A DNA stretch of 42,902 nt. It comes from Streptomyces antimicrobicus (lineage in GTDB: Bacteria > Actinomycetota > Actinomycetes > Streptomycetales > Streptomycetaceae). Location: assembly GCF_020532625.1 (NCBI RefSeq), contig NZ_JAJAUY010000046.1, positions 1-42,902 on the forward strand. Direction: 5' to 3'. Below, piece after piece: positions 34,946 to 42,834 of the stretch. The stretch's first letter is position 1. Each line of letters starts with the position of its first letter. The position numbers and the translations under genes were made by a program. The notes beneath the pieces are model-generated. The model did no database searches and was not told the origin of the DNA. It saw only the letters and a list, made by a program, of their open reading frames with translations.

Positions 34946-35785
34946 TCAGACCGCGGCGGCCGGCGCCGACGCCTTCGCCCGGGCCTGCCGGGTGGCCGGG
35001 ACCACCAGCGGGGTGCCCGTCTCGGGGTCGTCGATGACCTGGCACTTCAGCCCGAAGACCCGCTCCACCAGCTCCGCCGTGACCACCTCGGCCGGCGGGC
35101 CCTCGGCCACCACCGTGCCGCCGCGCATCGCGATCAGGTGGGTGGCGTAGCGGGCGGCGTGGTTGAGGTCGTGCAGGACGGCGACCAGCGTGCGCCCCTG
35201 CTCCTCGTGCAGCTCCGCGCACAGGTCGAGCACGTCCAGCTGGTGCTGGATGTCCAGGTAGGTGGTGGGCTCGTCGAGCAGCAGCAGCGGGGTCTGCTGG
35301 GCCAGGGCCATCGCGATCCACACCCGCTGGCGCTGGCCGCCCGACAACTCGTCCACCGCCCGGTCGGCGAGTTCGGCGACCCCGGTGGAGGCCATCGACT
35401 CCGCCACGATCCGCTCGTCCTGCGCCGACCACTGCCGCAGCAGCCCCTGGTGCGGGTAGCGGCCGCGGGCGACCAGGTCGGCGACGGTGATGCCGTCGGG
35501 GGCGGTCGAGGACTGCGGCAGCAGGCCGAGGGTCCGCGCGACCTGCTTGGCCGGCAGCGAGCCGATGGCCTGCCCGTCCAGCAGGACCTGCCCGGCGGCC
35601 GGCTTCAGCATCCGCGACAGGGCCCGCAGCAGCGTCGACTTGCCGCACGCGTTGGGGCCGACGATCACCGTGAACGAGTGGTCGGGGATCTCCACCGACA
35701 GGTTCTCGGCGATGACCCGCTGCTCGTAGGCGAGGGTCACGTTCTGGGCGGTCAGCCGCTGCACGTCCGTACTCCTTGGGTTCAT
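34946..35785 (-). CDS. iron-siderophore ABC transporter ATP-binding protein
   Basis: This 279-residue ATPase of the FepC/FecE type powers siderophore import. It has Walker A GPNACGKSTLL, Q-loop LLPQSS, signature LSGGQRQRVW, Walker B LLLLDEPTTYLD and the H-loop VLHDLNHAARYA. The ATG at 35785 overlaps the stop of the upstream permease by 4 nt (ATGA), so it is the third gene of a coupled operon under an iron box. The Ala/Lys-rich C-terminal tail is variable in the family. No siderophore-binding lipoprotein follows it. Confidence 0.95.
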   Translation of the reverse strand: MNPRSTDVQRLTAQNVTLAYEQRVIAENLSVEIPDHSFTVIVGPNACGKSTLLRALSRMLKPAAGQVLLDGQAIGSLPAKQVARTLGLLPQSSTAPDGITVADLVARGRYPHQGLLRQWSAQDERIVAESMASTGVAELADRAVDELSGGQRQRVWIAMALAQQTPLLLLDEPTTYLDIQHQLDVLDLCAELHEEQGRTLVAVLHDLNHAARYATHLIAMRGGTVVAEGPPAEVVTAELVERVFGLKCQVIDDPETGTPLVVPATRQARAKASAPAAAV

Positions 35786-36903
35786 ATGCGTCCTGCCTTG
35801 CGCTCGGTGACGAGCAGCCACAGCAGATAGACACCGCCGACCAGACCGGTCACCACACCCACCGGCAGCTGGTCCGAGCCGAAGGCCCGCTGCGAGGCCC
35901 AGTCGGAGACCAGCAGCAGCACGGCGCCCATCAGCGCGGCGGAGAGCAGGTTCGACCCGGGCGAGCGGGTCAGCCGCCGGGCCAGCTGGGGCGCGGCCAG
36001 GGCGACGAAGGTGATGGGGCCGGCCGCGGCGGCGGCCGCCGTGGTCAGCAGGACGGCCGCCAGCATGAGCAGGAAGCGGGTGCGCTCGACCCGCACCCCG
36101 AGGGCGTACGCGGCGTCGTCGCCCATCTCCATCATCCGCAGGGCCCGGCCCTGGGAGAGGACCAGCGGGAACAGCACGCCGCAGGTCACCAGCAGCGGCC
36201 ACACCTGCGCCCAGTCCCGCCCGGCCAGCGAGCCGGTCAGCCAGACCAGGGCGCGGGTGGCCTCGACCACCTGGGCCTTGGTCAGCAGGTACTGGATCAG
36301 CGCCACCAGGACCGCGGACGCGCCGATGCCGACGAGGACCAGCCGGTAGCCGTGGATGCCCTGCTTGTACGCCAGCGCGTAGATGGCCAGGCCGGTCAGC
36401 AGCCCGCCCAGGACCGCGCCGAGGGCGACCTGGTTGGCGTCGCCCTTGAACAGGATGATGACCGCGAGGGCGCCGACCGCCGAGCCGTAGCCGAAGCCGA
36501 GCAGGTCGGGCGAGCCCAGCGGGTTGCGCGAGACGGCCTGGAAGACGCCGCCGGCCATGCCGAGGGCCGCGCCCACCAGCAGCGCGACCAGCACGCGCGG
36601 CAGCCGCAGGTCGTTGACGATGAAGTCGTTCGCCGGGGTGCCGTTGCCCAGCAGGGTCTGGACGACGTCCCAGGGGGCTATCTCGAAGTCGCCGGTGCCG
36701 ACGAGGACCACGGCCGCCACGGCGGCGGCCGCGGCCAGCACCAGCCCGGCGGTCAGGGCGCGCGGCTCCACCCGCAGGGAGGTCCCGGCGGGGCCGCGCA
36801 GCACCCGGGTCGCGGGTCGGCCGGACGTCTCGGGGCGCCCGGGCCGGTCTGGGCCGCCGGGCCGCTCGGGGCCGCCGGCCGGGGAGTGGGCAGTCACGGT
36901 CAC
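35782..36903 (-). CDS. iron-siderophore ABC transporter permease (second)
   Basis: This 373-residue FecCD-type permease has about nine to ten membrane helices starting near residue 50 (ALTAGLVLAAAAAVAAVVLV). It carries the family segments RLPRVLVALLVGAALGMAG, NPLGSPDLLGFGYG and GDDAAYALGVRVERTRF, the last being the ATPase-coupling region. A Pro/Gly/Arg-rich N-terminal segment of about 45 residues precedes the first helix. I chose the GTG at 36903, overlapping the stop of the first permease (GTGA). It forms a heterodimer with the first permease. Confidence 0.94.
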   Translation of the reverse strand: MTVTAHSPAGGPERPGGPDRPGRPETSGRPATRVLRGPAGTSLRVEPRALTAGLVLAAAAAVAAVVLVGTGDFEIAPWDVVQTLLGNGTPANDFIVNDLRLPRVLVALLVGAALGMAGGVFQAVSRNPLGSPDLLGFGYGSAVGALAVIILFKGDANQVALGAVLGGLLTGLAIYALAYKQGIHGYRLVLVGIGASAVLVALIQYLLTKAQVVEATRALVWLTGSLAGRDWAQVWPLLVTCGVLFPLVLSQGRALRMMEMGDDAAYALGVRVERTRFLLMLAAVLLTTAAAAAAGPITFVALAAPQLARRLTRSPGSNLLSAALMGAVLLLVSDWASQRAFGSDQLPVGVVTGLVGGVYLLWLLVTERKAGRI

Positions 36904-37946
36904 AGCTGAGCCATCCTCTTGCGGCGGACCAGGACGATGAAGACGGGCCCGCCGATCAGCGCGGTGACGATGCCGACCTGGAGCTCGGCGGGCCGGGTGA
37001 CGACCCGGCCGAGGACGTCCGCGCCCAGCAGCAGGACCGGCGACAGGACGGCCGAGTAGGCCAGCACCCAGCGCATGTCGGGGCCGGTGAACACGCGCAC
37101 CAGGTGCGGGATCATCAGGCCGATGAAGACGATCGGCCCGCAGGCGGCGGTGGCCGCGCCGCACAGCAGCGTGACGGCCACCATGGCGGTGACGCGGGTC
37201 CGGGTCAGATCCGCACCGAGCGCCCGCGCGGTGTCGTCGCCCATGGCCATGGCGTTCAGGGGCCGCCCCAGCAGCAGCGCGAGCACCGCGCCGACGGCGA
37301 TGAACGGCGCCACCCGCACGGCGGTGTCCATGGTGGCCGAGGCCAGCGAACCCACCGTCCAGAAGCGCAGCTTGTCCAGCGCCTTGCTGTCCATCAGCTG
37401 GACCGCGTTGACGTAGCTGACCAGGGCGAAACTGGCCGCCGTACCGGCCAGGGCGAGCCGTACGGGCGTGGCCGCGCGGCTGCCGCCGAGGACGTAGACG
37501 AGCACCGAGACCAGCGCGGCTCCGGCGAACGCGTACCAGACGTACTCGGTCAGCGAGGACGCCCCGAGGAAGCTGATCGCCGACACCACGGCCGCCGCGG
37601 CACCGGCGTTGACGCCGAGGATGCCGGGCTCGGCCAGCGGGTTGCGGGTCAGCGCCTGCATGACCGCGCCCGACAGGCCGAGCGCCGCGCCCACCATCAG
37701 CCCGAGCAGCGTGCGCGGCACCCGCAGGTCGCGCACCACCACGTCGGACGGGGTGCCCGAGTAGCCGAACAGGCCGTGCCAGACCTGATCGAGCGGCATC
37801 TGCTTGGCGCCCACGGCGATGGACGCCACCGCGATCGCCGCCAGCACGCCCAGGGCGGCCAGCAACCCCGCGGTGCGCGCGGCGTTCCGCGGGCGGGTGG
37901 CGGCGACCGGCGCCGCGCTCTTTGAGGGAGGACTCTCGACCAACAC
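36900..37946 (-). CDS. iron-siderophore ABC transporter permease (first)
   Basis: This 348-residue FecCD-type permease is the first gene of the import operon. Helices begin near residue 25 (TAGLLAALGVLAAIAVASIAVG). It has RVPRTLLGLMVGAALGLSGAVMQ, NPLAEPGILGVNAGAA, GDDTARALGADLTRTR and PHLVRVFTGPDMR. The GTG at 37946 has no Shine-Dalgarno. The only element upstream is an iron box with a TAACCT -10-like sequence 7 nt before the GTG, which suggests a leaderless transcript repressed by an iron-dependent DmdR1/IdeR-type regulator. Confidence 0.94.
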   Translation of the reverse strand: MLVESPPSKSAAPVAATRPRNAARTAGLLAALGVLAAIAVASIAVGAKQMPLDQVWHGLFGYSGTPSDVVVRDLRVPRTLLGLMVGAALGLSGAVMQALTRNPLAEPGILGVNAGAAAAVVSAISFLGASSLTEYVWYAFAGAALVSVLVYVLGGSRAATPVRLALAGTAASFALVSYVNAVQLMDSKALDKLRFWTVGSLASATMDTAVRVAPFIAVGAVLALLLGRPLNAMAMGDDTARALGADLTRTRVTAMVAVTLLCGAATAACGPIVFIGLMIPHLVRVFTGPDMRWVLAYSAVLSPVLLLGADVLGRVVTRPAELQVGIVTALIGGPVFIVLVRRKRMAQL

Positions 37947-37951
37947 GGAAG

Positions 37952-37970
37952 TTAGGTTAGCCTAGCCTCC
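37952..37970 (-). promoter_or_regulatory. iron box (DmdR1/IdeR-type operator)
   Basis: The minus-strand sequence GGAGGCTAGGCTAACCTAA matches the 19-bp actinobacterial iron-box consensus TTAGGTTAGGCTAACCTAA at 16 of 19 positions, with one half-site perfect. It sits 5 nt upstream of the GTG of the first permease and covers the probable -10 region. Confidence 0.85.
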
Positions 37971-38007
37971 GCCGATTCCGATCTCCCGGAGCACCCGAAG
38001 GCCCTGC

Positions 38008-39045
38008 TCACAGCCCCAGCCGCGCCAGCGCCTTCCCCGCGTCCAGCGTGCACGCCGCGTCCCCGGCGGCACTCCAGGCGGCGGCGCACAGCACCCGCAG
38101 TCCGTCCATCGGGTCGCCGTCGCCCTCGCCGCCCAGCTCCAGCTGCCCCTGCGCGGCCGACGCCGTCCAGCCCCCGCAGCGGAACACCCCGGCCTGCGCC
38201 GTCACTGCCGGCTGCGGAGTCAGCAGCCCCCGCAGGTCCCGGTCCACGTACGTCGGCCGGTGCCGCGGCTCGGCCCGCAGCAGCTGGGCGGCGTCCGTCA
38301 CGCCGGTGAGCACCAGCAGCGAGTCGACCTCCCCGTTGAAGGCGCCCTCGATGTCGGTGTCCAGCCGGTCGCCGACCACCAGCGGCCGCTCCGCGCCCGT
38401 GCGCAGGATCGTCTCGCGGTGCATCGGCGGCAACGGCTTGCCCGCCACCTGCGGCTCGGCACCCGTGGCGATCCGTACGACCTCCACCGCCGCCCCGTTG
38501 CCCGGCGCGATGCCCCGCGCGCTCGGGATCGTCAGATCGGTGTTCGACGCGAACCACGGCAGCCCGCGCGCGACGGCGTAACTGGCCTCCGCGAACCGGC
38601 TCCACGGCAGCTCCGGGCCGCCGTACCCCTGCACCACCGCCGCCAGGTCCGGCTCGTCGGCCGAGTCCACCGGCACCAGGCCGCGCTCGCGCAGCGCCAC
38701 CCGCAGCCCCTCGCCGCCGACCACCAGCACCTTCGCCCCGGCCGGCAACTGCTCGGCCATCAGCCGGGCCACCGCCTGCGCGGACGTGATCACATCGCCC
38801 GCCGCGGCCGGGACGCCCAGTTCGGTCAGGTGCTCGGCCACCGCGTCGGGCGTGCGCAGCGCGTTGTTGGTGACGTACGCCAGGTGCATCCCGTCGGCCC
38901 GGGCCGCCCCCAGCGACTCCACCGCGTGCGCGATCGCCTGACCGCCCGCGTACACCACCCCGTCGAGATCCAGCAGGGCGGTGTCGTACGCCTGGTGCAG
39001 GCTCCGCTCGCTCCCGGAGGGCATGGTCCTGCTGTGCCGACTCAT
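38008..39045 (-). CDS. HAD-IIA family phosphatase
   Basis: This 345-residue HAD-superfamily hydrolase resembles the NagD/4-nitrophenylphosphatase group. It has motif I DLDGVVY (26-32), motif II AYVTNNA, a C2-type cap, a Lys in VAGKPLPPMH and motif IV VVGDRLDTDIEGA. The substrate is probably a small sugar or nucleotide phosphate; sequence does not say which. A C-terminal extension of about 80 residues after the core has no recognised domain. The ATG at 39045 has AAGGAG 10 nt upstream. It is divergent from the DUF1015 gene, and 38 nt separate its stop from the iron box. Confidence 0.9.
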   Translation of the reverse strand: MSRHSRTMPSGSERSLHQAYDTALLDLDGVVYAGGQAIAHAVESLGAARADGMHLAYVTNNALRTPDAVAEHLTELGVPAAAGDVITSAQAVARLMAEQLPAGAKVLVVGGEGLRVALRERGLVPVDSADEPDLAAVVQGYGGPELPWSRFAEASYAVARGLPWFASNTDLTIPSARGIAPGNGAAVEVVRIATGAEPQVAGKPLPPMHRETILRTGAERPLVVGDRLDTDIEGAFNGEVDSLLVLTGVTDAAQLLRAEPRHRPTYVDRDLRGLLTPQPAVTAQAGVFRCGGWTASAAQGQLELGGEGDGDPMDGLRVLCAAAWSAAGDAACTLDAGKALARLGL

Positions 39046-39127
39046 CCTGTCCGCTCCTTCGATGATCTTGACAGATCTTGTCTCCCCCGATCATCCCGCA
39101 TGGCGAGACGCACCTTACGATGCACCA

Positions 39128-40435
39128 ATGACCACACCTGGCACCGAGGAACACGGACTTCGCCTGATCCCCTTCCGCGGGCTGCGCTACGTCCCCGAAC
39201 GCGTCGGCAGCCTCGCCGCCGTCACCTCGCCGCCCTACGACGTGGTCGTACGCCCCGACGGACTCAACCACCTGGAGTCCGCCGACCCGCACAACATCGT
39301 CCGGCTGATCCTCCCCCAGGCCGACACCGCCGAAGCCCGGGGCGAGCAGGCCGCCCGCACCCTGGGCAGCTGGCTCGCCGAGGGCGTCCTGCGCGCCGAC
39401 CCCGAACCCGCCCTGTACGTCTACGAACAACGCAAGGGCGACCTCCTCCAGCGCGGGATCATCGGTGCCCTCGCCCTGTCCCCCGCCGACGCCGGCGTCG
39501 TCCTCCCGCACGAGGACGTCATGCCCCACGTCGTCACCGACCGGGCCGGCCTGATGCGCGCCACCGGAGCCAACCTCGAACCGCTGCTGCTGACCTACGT
39601 CGGCGACGACCCGGCCCCCACCGCGGACACCGGCACCTCCGCCGTCGTGGAGGCCACCGCCGCGCGCACCCCGCTGCTGTCCACCACCACCGAGGACGGC
39701 GTCTGCCACCGCCTGTGGGCCGTCACCGACCCCGCCGAACTCGCCGTCGTGACGGCCGATCTCAGCCATCGTCAGGCCCTCATCGCCGACGGCCACCACC
39801 GCTGGGCGACGTACCTGCGCCTCCAGCAGGAACAGCGGGACCACCAGGAAGACCCCCAGGACCCCACCAGCTCCTGGGACTTCGGCCTCGTCCTCCTCGT
39901 GGACACCGTCCGCTACCCGCTCCAGGTCCGCGCCATCCACCGGATGCTGCGCCGCCTCCCGGTCGCCGACGCCCTGGCCGCCCTGGACGGCCACTTCCGC
40001 GTGCGCACGGTCGACGGCCCGCTCCCCGCCGCCCTGGAGGCCCTGGGGGCGGCCGCGGCCGAGGGCAACGCCTTCCTGCTCACCGGCGACGGCCGCTTCC
40101 ACCTGGTCACCGACCCGGACCCGGCGCTGATCGACCGCACCGTACGGCACGACCGCCCCGAGGCCTGGCGCCGCCTGGACGCGACCGTGCTGCACGCGAC
40201 CTTGCTGGAGGAGCTCTGGCACGTGCCGGACACCCCCGAGCAGATCACGTACATCCACGACACCGAGGCCACCATCGCCATGGCCGAGCGCCACGGCGGC
40301 ACCGCGGTGCTGCTGCACCCGGTCCGCGAGGAGGTCGTCCGCGAGCTGGCCCGCCAGGGCGTCACCATGCCGCGCAAGTCCACCTCGTTCGGCCCGAAGC
40401 CGGCGACGGGACTCGTACTGCGCCGCATGGACTGA
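39128..40435 (+). CDS. DUF1015 family protein
   Basis: This 435-residue protein matches the DUF1015 family (sometimes called SpsG/DUF1015), with LIPFRGLRYVPERVGSLAAVTSPPYDVV, YVYEQ, IADGHHRWATYLRLQ and the C-terminal MPRKSTSFGPKPATGLVLR. The conserved DGHHR suggests a metal or phosphate site, but no reaction is established. I chose the ATG at 39128. There is no ribosome site, and a TTACGAT box about 9 nt upstream suggests a nearly leaderless mRNA. The 82-bp gap to the HAD gene also contains the direct repeat GATCTTGAC/GATCTTGTC. Confidence 0.88.
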   Translation: MTTPGTEEHGLRLIPFRGLRYVPERVGSLAAVTSPPYDVVVRPDGLNHLESADPHNIVRLILPQADTAEARGEQAARTLGSWLAEGVLRADPEPALYVYEQRKGDLLQRGIIGALALSPADAGVVLPHEDVMPHVVTDRAGLMRATGANLEPLLLTYVGDDPAPTADTGTSAVVEATAARTPLLSTTTEDGVCHRLWAVTDPAELAVVTADLSHRQALIADGHHRWATYLRLQQEQRDHQEDPQDPTSSWDFGLVLLVDTVRYPLQVRAIHRMLRRLPVADALAALDGHFRVRTVDGPLPAALEALGAAAAEGNAFLLTGDGRFHLVTDPDPALIDRTVRHDRPEAWRRLDATVLHATLLEELWHVPDTPEQITYIHDTEATIAMAERHGGTAVLLHPVREEVVRELARQGVTMPRKSTSFGPKPATGLVLRRMD

Positions 40436-40448
40436 GCACCCAGGACGC

Positions 40449-40484
40449 CGAAGGGCGGCACCCCCACGGGGGTGCCGCCCTTCG
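40449..40484. terminator. bidirectional terminator between convergent genes
   Basis: CGAAGGGCGGCACCCCC-AC-GGGGGTGCCGCCCTTCG is a perfect 17-bp stem between the DUF1015 gene (stop 40435) and the minus-strand R/D/G-repeat gene (stop 40496). Confidence 0.88.
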
Positions 40485-40495
40485 TCCGTCACTTC

Positions 40496-42571
40496 TCAGG
40501 CACGACCGCCGGACTTGCGGTCGTCGTCCGAGTCCGCGTCCGCCTCGGCACGGTCGAGGGGCTCGTACTCCTCGTCGTCCTCGTCGTAGTACTCGGTCAC
40601 GTCGCCGGCGGCCTCGGCCCGGGCCACCTCGGCCGGGTCCTGGTCATCGTCCTCGTCGTCCTCGAACTCGTCGGCGCCCAGGTCGCGGCCCTCGGCCGCG
40701 CTGTCGTCCTCGTCCTCGGAGTGCATCGCGTCCACGAACTCGACGCCGTCCATCTCGGCCAGCCGGTCCGAGGCGTCCGTGGCCCCGTCCTTGTCGGCCT
40801 CGACGGTCTTGGCGAACCACTCGCGCGCCTCGTCCTCACGGCCGGCGGCCAGCAGCGCGTCGGCGTAGGCGTACCGCAGCCGGGCCGTCCACGGCTGGAC
40901 GGAGTGGGAGGCCAGCTCCGGGCTCTGCAGGGTCACGATGGCGGCGTCCAGCTGCCCCATGTCCCGGCGCGCACCGGCGGCCACCAGCCGCATCTCGACC
41001 TGGCCGGCCTTGTCGAGCTTCTGCACCTCGGGCTCGCCGGCCATCGCCAGCGCCCGCTCCGGACGGCCGAGGCCGCGCTCGCAGTCGGCCATGACGGGCC
41101 ACAGCTCGACGGAACCGGTCATCCGGCGGGCGGCGCGGAACTCGGCCAGCGCCTCGCTGAACTTCTGGCTGGCGTACGCCGCGAACCCGGCGGCCTCACG
41201 CACGGCGGCGACCCGGGAGGCCAGCCGCAGGGCGATCCGCGAGTACGCGTACGCCTGCTCCGGCTCCTCGTCGATCAGCCGGGCCACCATGACCAGGTTC
41301 TTGGAGACCTCCTCGGCCAGGCCCTTGGGCAGGCTCATGAGCTCCTGGCGCACGTCGGCGTCGATCTCGTCGCCGGTGACGTCCTCGTCGATCGGCAGCC
41401 GCTTGACCGGCTCGCGGTCCCCGCGGTCCCGGAAGTCCCGGTCCCGCTCCTCACGGCCCCGGTACCCACCGCGGTCGTCACGGCCCCGGTACCCGCCGCG
41501 GTCGCCGCCGCGGTCGTCCCGGCCGCGGAACCCGCCACGGTCGCCGCCGCGGTCGTCACGGCCGCGGTAGCCGCCGCGCTCGCCACCCCGGTCGTCACGG
41601 CGGAAGCCGCCGCGGTCGTCGCGGCGGTCGCCGCGGTCACCGCGGTCGTCGCGGCGGAAGGGCGGGCGCTCGTCGCGGCGGTCGTCGCGGCGGAAGCCGC
41701 CACGGTCGTCGTCACGGCGCGGGTAGCTGGGCCGGTCGCCCCGGTCGTCGCGGCGCGGGTAGCTCGGCCGGTCACCGCGGTCGTCACGGCGGAACGAGGG
41801 CCGGTCGCCACGGTCGTCGCGGCGGAACGGCGGACGGTCGTCGCGGCGGTCGCCACGGTCGTCGCGGCGGAAGGGCGGGCGCTCGTCGCGGCGGTCGTCG
41901 CGGCGGAAGCCGCCACGGTCGTCGTCACGGCGCGGGTAGCTGGGACGCTCGCCCCGGTCGTCGCGGCGCGGGTAGCTCGGCCGGTCACCGCGGTCGCCGC
42001 GGTCGTCGCGGCGGAACGACGGACGGTCGTCACGGCGGAAGCCGCCACGGTCGTCACGGCGGTCGCCGCGGTCACCGCGGTCGTCACGGCGGAAGGACGG
42101 GCGCTCGTCGCGGCGGTCGTCGCGGCGGAACCCACCACGGTCGTCGTCACGGCGCGGGTAGCTCGGCCGGTCACCGCGGTCGCCGCGGTCGTCGCGGCGG
42201 AACGACGGACGGTCGTCACGGCGGAAGCCACCGCGGTCGTCGCGGCGGTCGCCGCGGTCGTCACGGCGGAAGGGCGGACGGTCGTCGCGGCGCTCGCCAC
42301 CACGGTCGTCACGACGGAAGCCACCCCGGTCGTCACGGCCGCGGTAGCCCCCGCGGTCGTCGTCACGGCGCGGTCCGCCACGGTCGTCGTCGCGGCGGAA
42401 GGACGGGCGGTCGCCGGCCGGGCGGCCACCACGGTCGTCACGGCGGTAGCCGCCGCCACCGGGACGGCCGCCACGGTCGTCGCGGCGGTAGCCCCCGCGG
42501 TAGCCGCCCCTGTCACCACCGTCGTTGCGACGGGGCTCGCGCTCCGGACGATCGTCGGGAGAGTTGGACAT
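40496..42571 (-). CDS. R/D/G-repeat protein with TPR-like domain and acidic tail
   Basis: This 691-residue protein has three parts. Residues 1 to about 388 are a low-complexity array of RRDDRGD, RGGFRRDD and RPSYPRRDD units, almost entirely Arg, Asp and Gly with scattered Phe, Tyr, Pro and Ser. Residues about 390-620 form a helical, tetratricopeptide-like domain (AYAYSRIALRLASRVAAVREAAGFAAYASQKFSEALAEFRAAR, then ALAMAGEPEV). The last 65 residues are strongly acidic (ADEFEDDEDDDQD). The balanced R/D array with aromatics resembles RNA-binding or phase-separating RGG regions; I know of no established function. The ATG at 42571 has AGGAG 9 nt upstream. It lies downstream of the rRNA operon terminator. 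Confidence 0.87.
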   Translation of the reverse strand: MSNSPDDRPEREPRRNDGGDRGGYRGGYRRDDRGGRPGGGGYRRDDRGGRPAGDRPSFRRDDDRGGPRRDDDRGGYRGRDDRGGFRRDDRGGERRDDRPPFRRDDRGDRRDDRGGFRRDDRPSFRRDDRGDRGDRPSYPRRDDDRGGFRRDDRRDERPSFRRDDRGDRGDRRDDRGGFRRDDRPSFRRDDRGDRGDRPSYPRRDDRGERPSYPRRDDDRGGFRRDDRRDERPPFRRDDRGDRRDDRPPFRRDDRGDRPSFRRDDRGDRPSYPRRDDRGDRPSYPRRDDDRGGFRRDDRRDERPPFRRDDRGDRGDRRDDRGGFRRDDRGGERGGYRGRDDRGGDRGGFRGRDDRGGDRGGYRGRDDRGGYRGREERDRDFRDRGDREPVKRLPIDEDVTGDEIDADVRQELMSLPKGLAEEVSKNLVMVARLIDEEPEQAYAYSRIALRLASRVAAVREAAGFAAYASQKFSEALAEFRAARRMTGSVELWPVMADCERGLGRPERALAMAGEPEVQKLDKAGQVEMRLVAAGARRDMGQLDAAIVTLQSPELASHSVQPWTARLRYAYADALLAAGREDEAREWFAKTVEADKDGATDASDRLAEMDGVEFVDAMHSEDEDDSAAEGRDLGADEFEDDEDDDQDPAEVARAEAAGDVTEYYDEDDEEYEPLDRAEADADSDDDRKSGGRA
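41650..42420. repeat. nested tandem repeats coding for the R/D/G array
   Basis: Short imperfect units such as CGGTCGTCGCGGCGGAA recur throughout. Above them a larger unit is visible: the block beginning GTCGTCGTCACGGCGCGGG starts at 41705, 41918 and 42140, spacings of 213 and 222 bp (71 and 74 codons). The spacings are multiples of three, so copy-number change keeps the frame. Confidence 0.85.
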
Positions 42572-42659
42572 GGGTGTGACTCCTGTCTTCGGGGTACCGC
42601 TAGTCATTCTCGCGCAACCAGCCCATGGCCGCGCTTCGGCGTAAAGAGGTGCAAAACAA
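42572..42659. other. promoter region of the R/D/G-repeat gene
   Basis: This 88-bp gap lies between the rRNA terminator and the ATG at 42571. It must contain the promoter of the R/D/G-repeat gene. I see the U-tract of the terminator (42652-42661) and an AGGAG site, but no clear -10/-35 pair. Confidence 0.4.
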
Positions 42660-42707
42660 AAAGGACCCTTGGTCCTCAGCGTGAACGCTGAGGACCAAGG
42701 GTCCTTT
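42660..42707 (-). terminator. rRNA operon terminator
   Basis: A perfect 23-bp stem (AAAGGACCCTTGG...CCAAGGGTCCTTT) with a 2-nt GA loop lies 8 nt beyond the 3' end of the 5S gene. On the minus strand it is followed by a U-rich tract (TTTTTGTTTTG), making it the only terminator in the window with a classical U-tail. Confidence 0.93.
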
Positions 42708-42715
42708 GAAAGATT

Positions 42716-42834
42716 GTTCGGCGGCGTCCTACTCTCCCACAGGGTCCCCCCTGCAGTACCATCGGCGCTGAAAGGCTTAGCTTCCGGGTTCGGAATGTAA
42801 CCGGGCGTTTCCCTAACGCTATGACCACCGAAAC
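42716..42834 (-). rRNA. rrf: 5S ribosomal RNA
   Basis: The minus strand from 42834 reads GTTTCGGTGGTCATAGCGTT and ends CGCCGCCGAAC at 42716. The length of 119 nt and the sequence match Streptomyces 5S rRNA, including the complementary 5'/3' ends (GGCGGC paired with GTTTCGGTGG-side bases), CCGAACCCGGAAGCTAAGCC and GGGAGAGTAGGACGCCGCC. It is the last gene of a ribosomal RNA operon whose 23S and 16S genes lie beyond the right edge of the window. Confidence 0.97.

Noticed and set aside
41400..42500. Regular short repeats resembling a CRISPR array
   Set aside because: The repeats are contiguous without unique spacers, keep an open frame, and code for RDDRGG-type units.
40472..42691. Long plus-strand frame rich in Val/Ala/Thr over the R/D/G-repeat gene
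   Set aside because: It is antisense to a gene with a good ribosome site and a conserved helical domain, and it runs into the rRNA terminator. The Val/Ala pattern is the complement of the R/D/G repeats.
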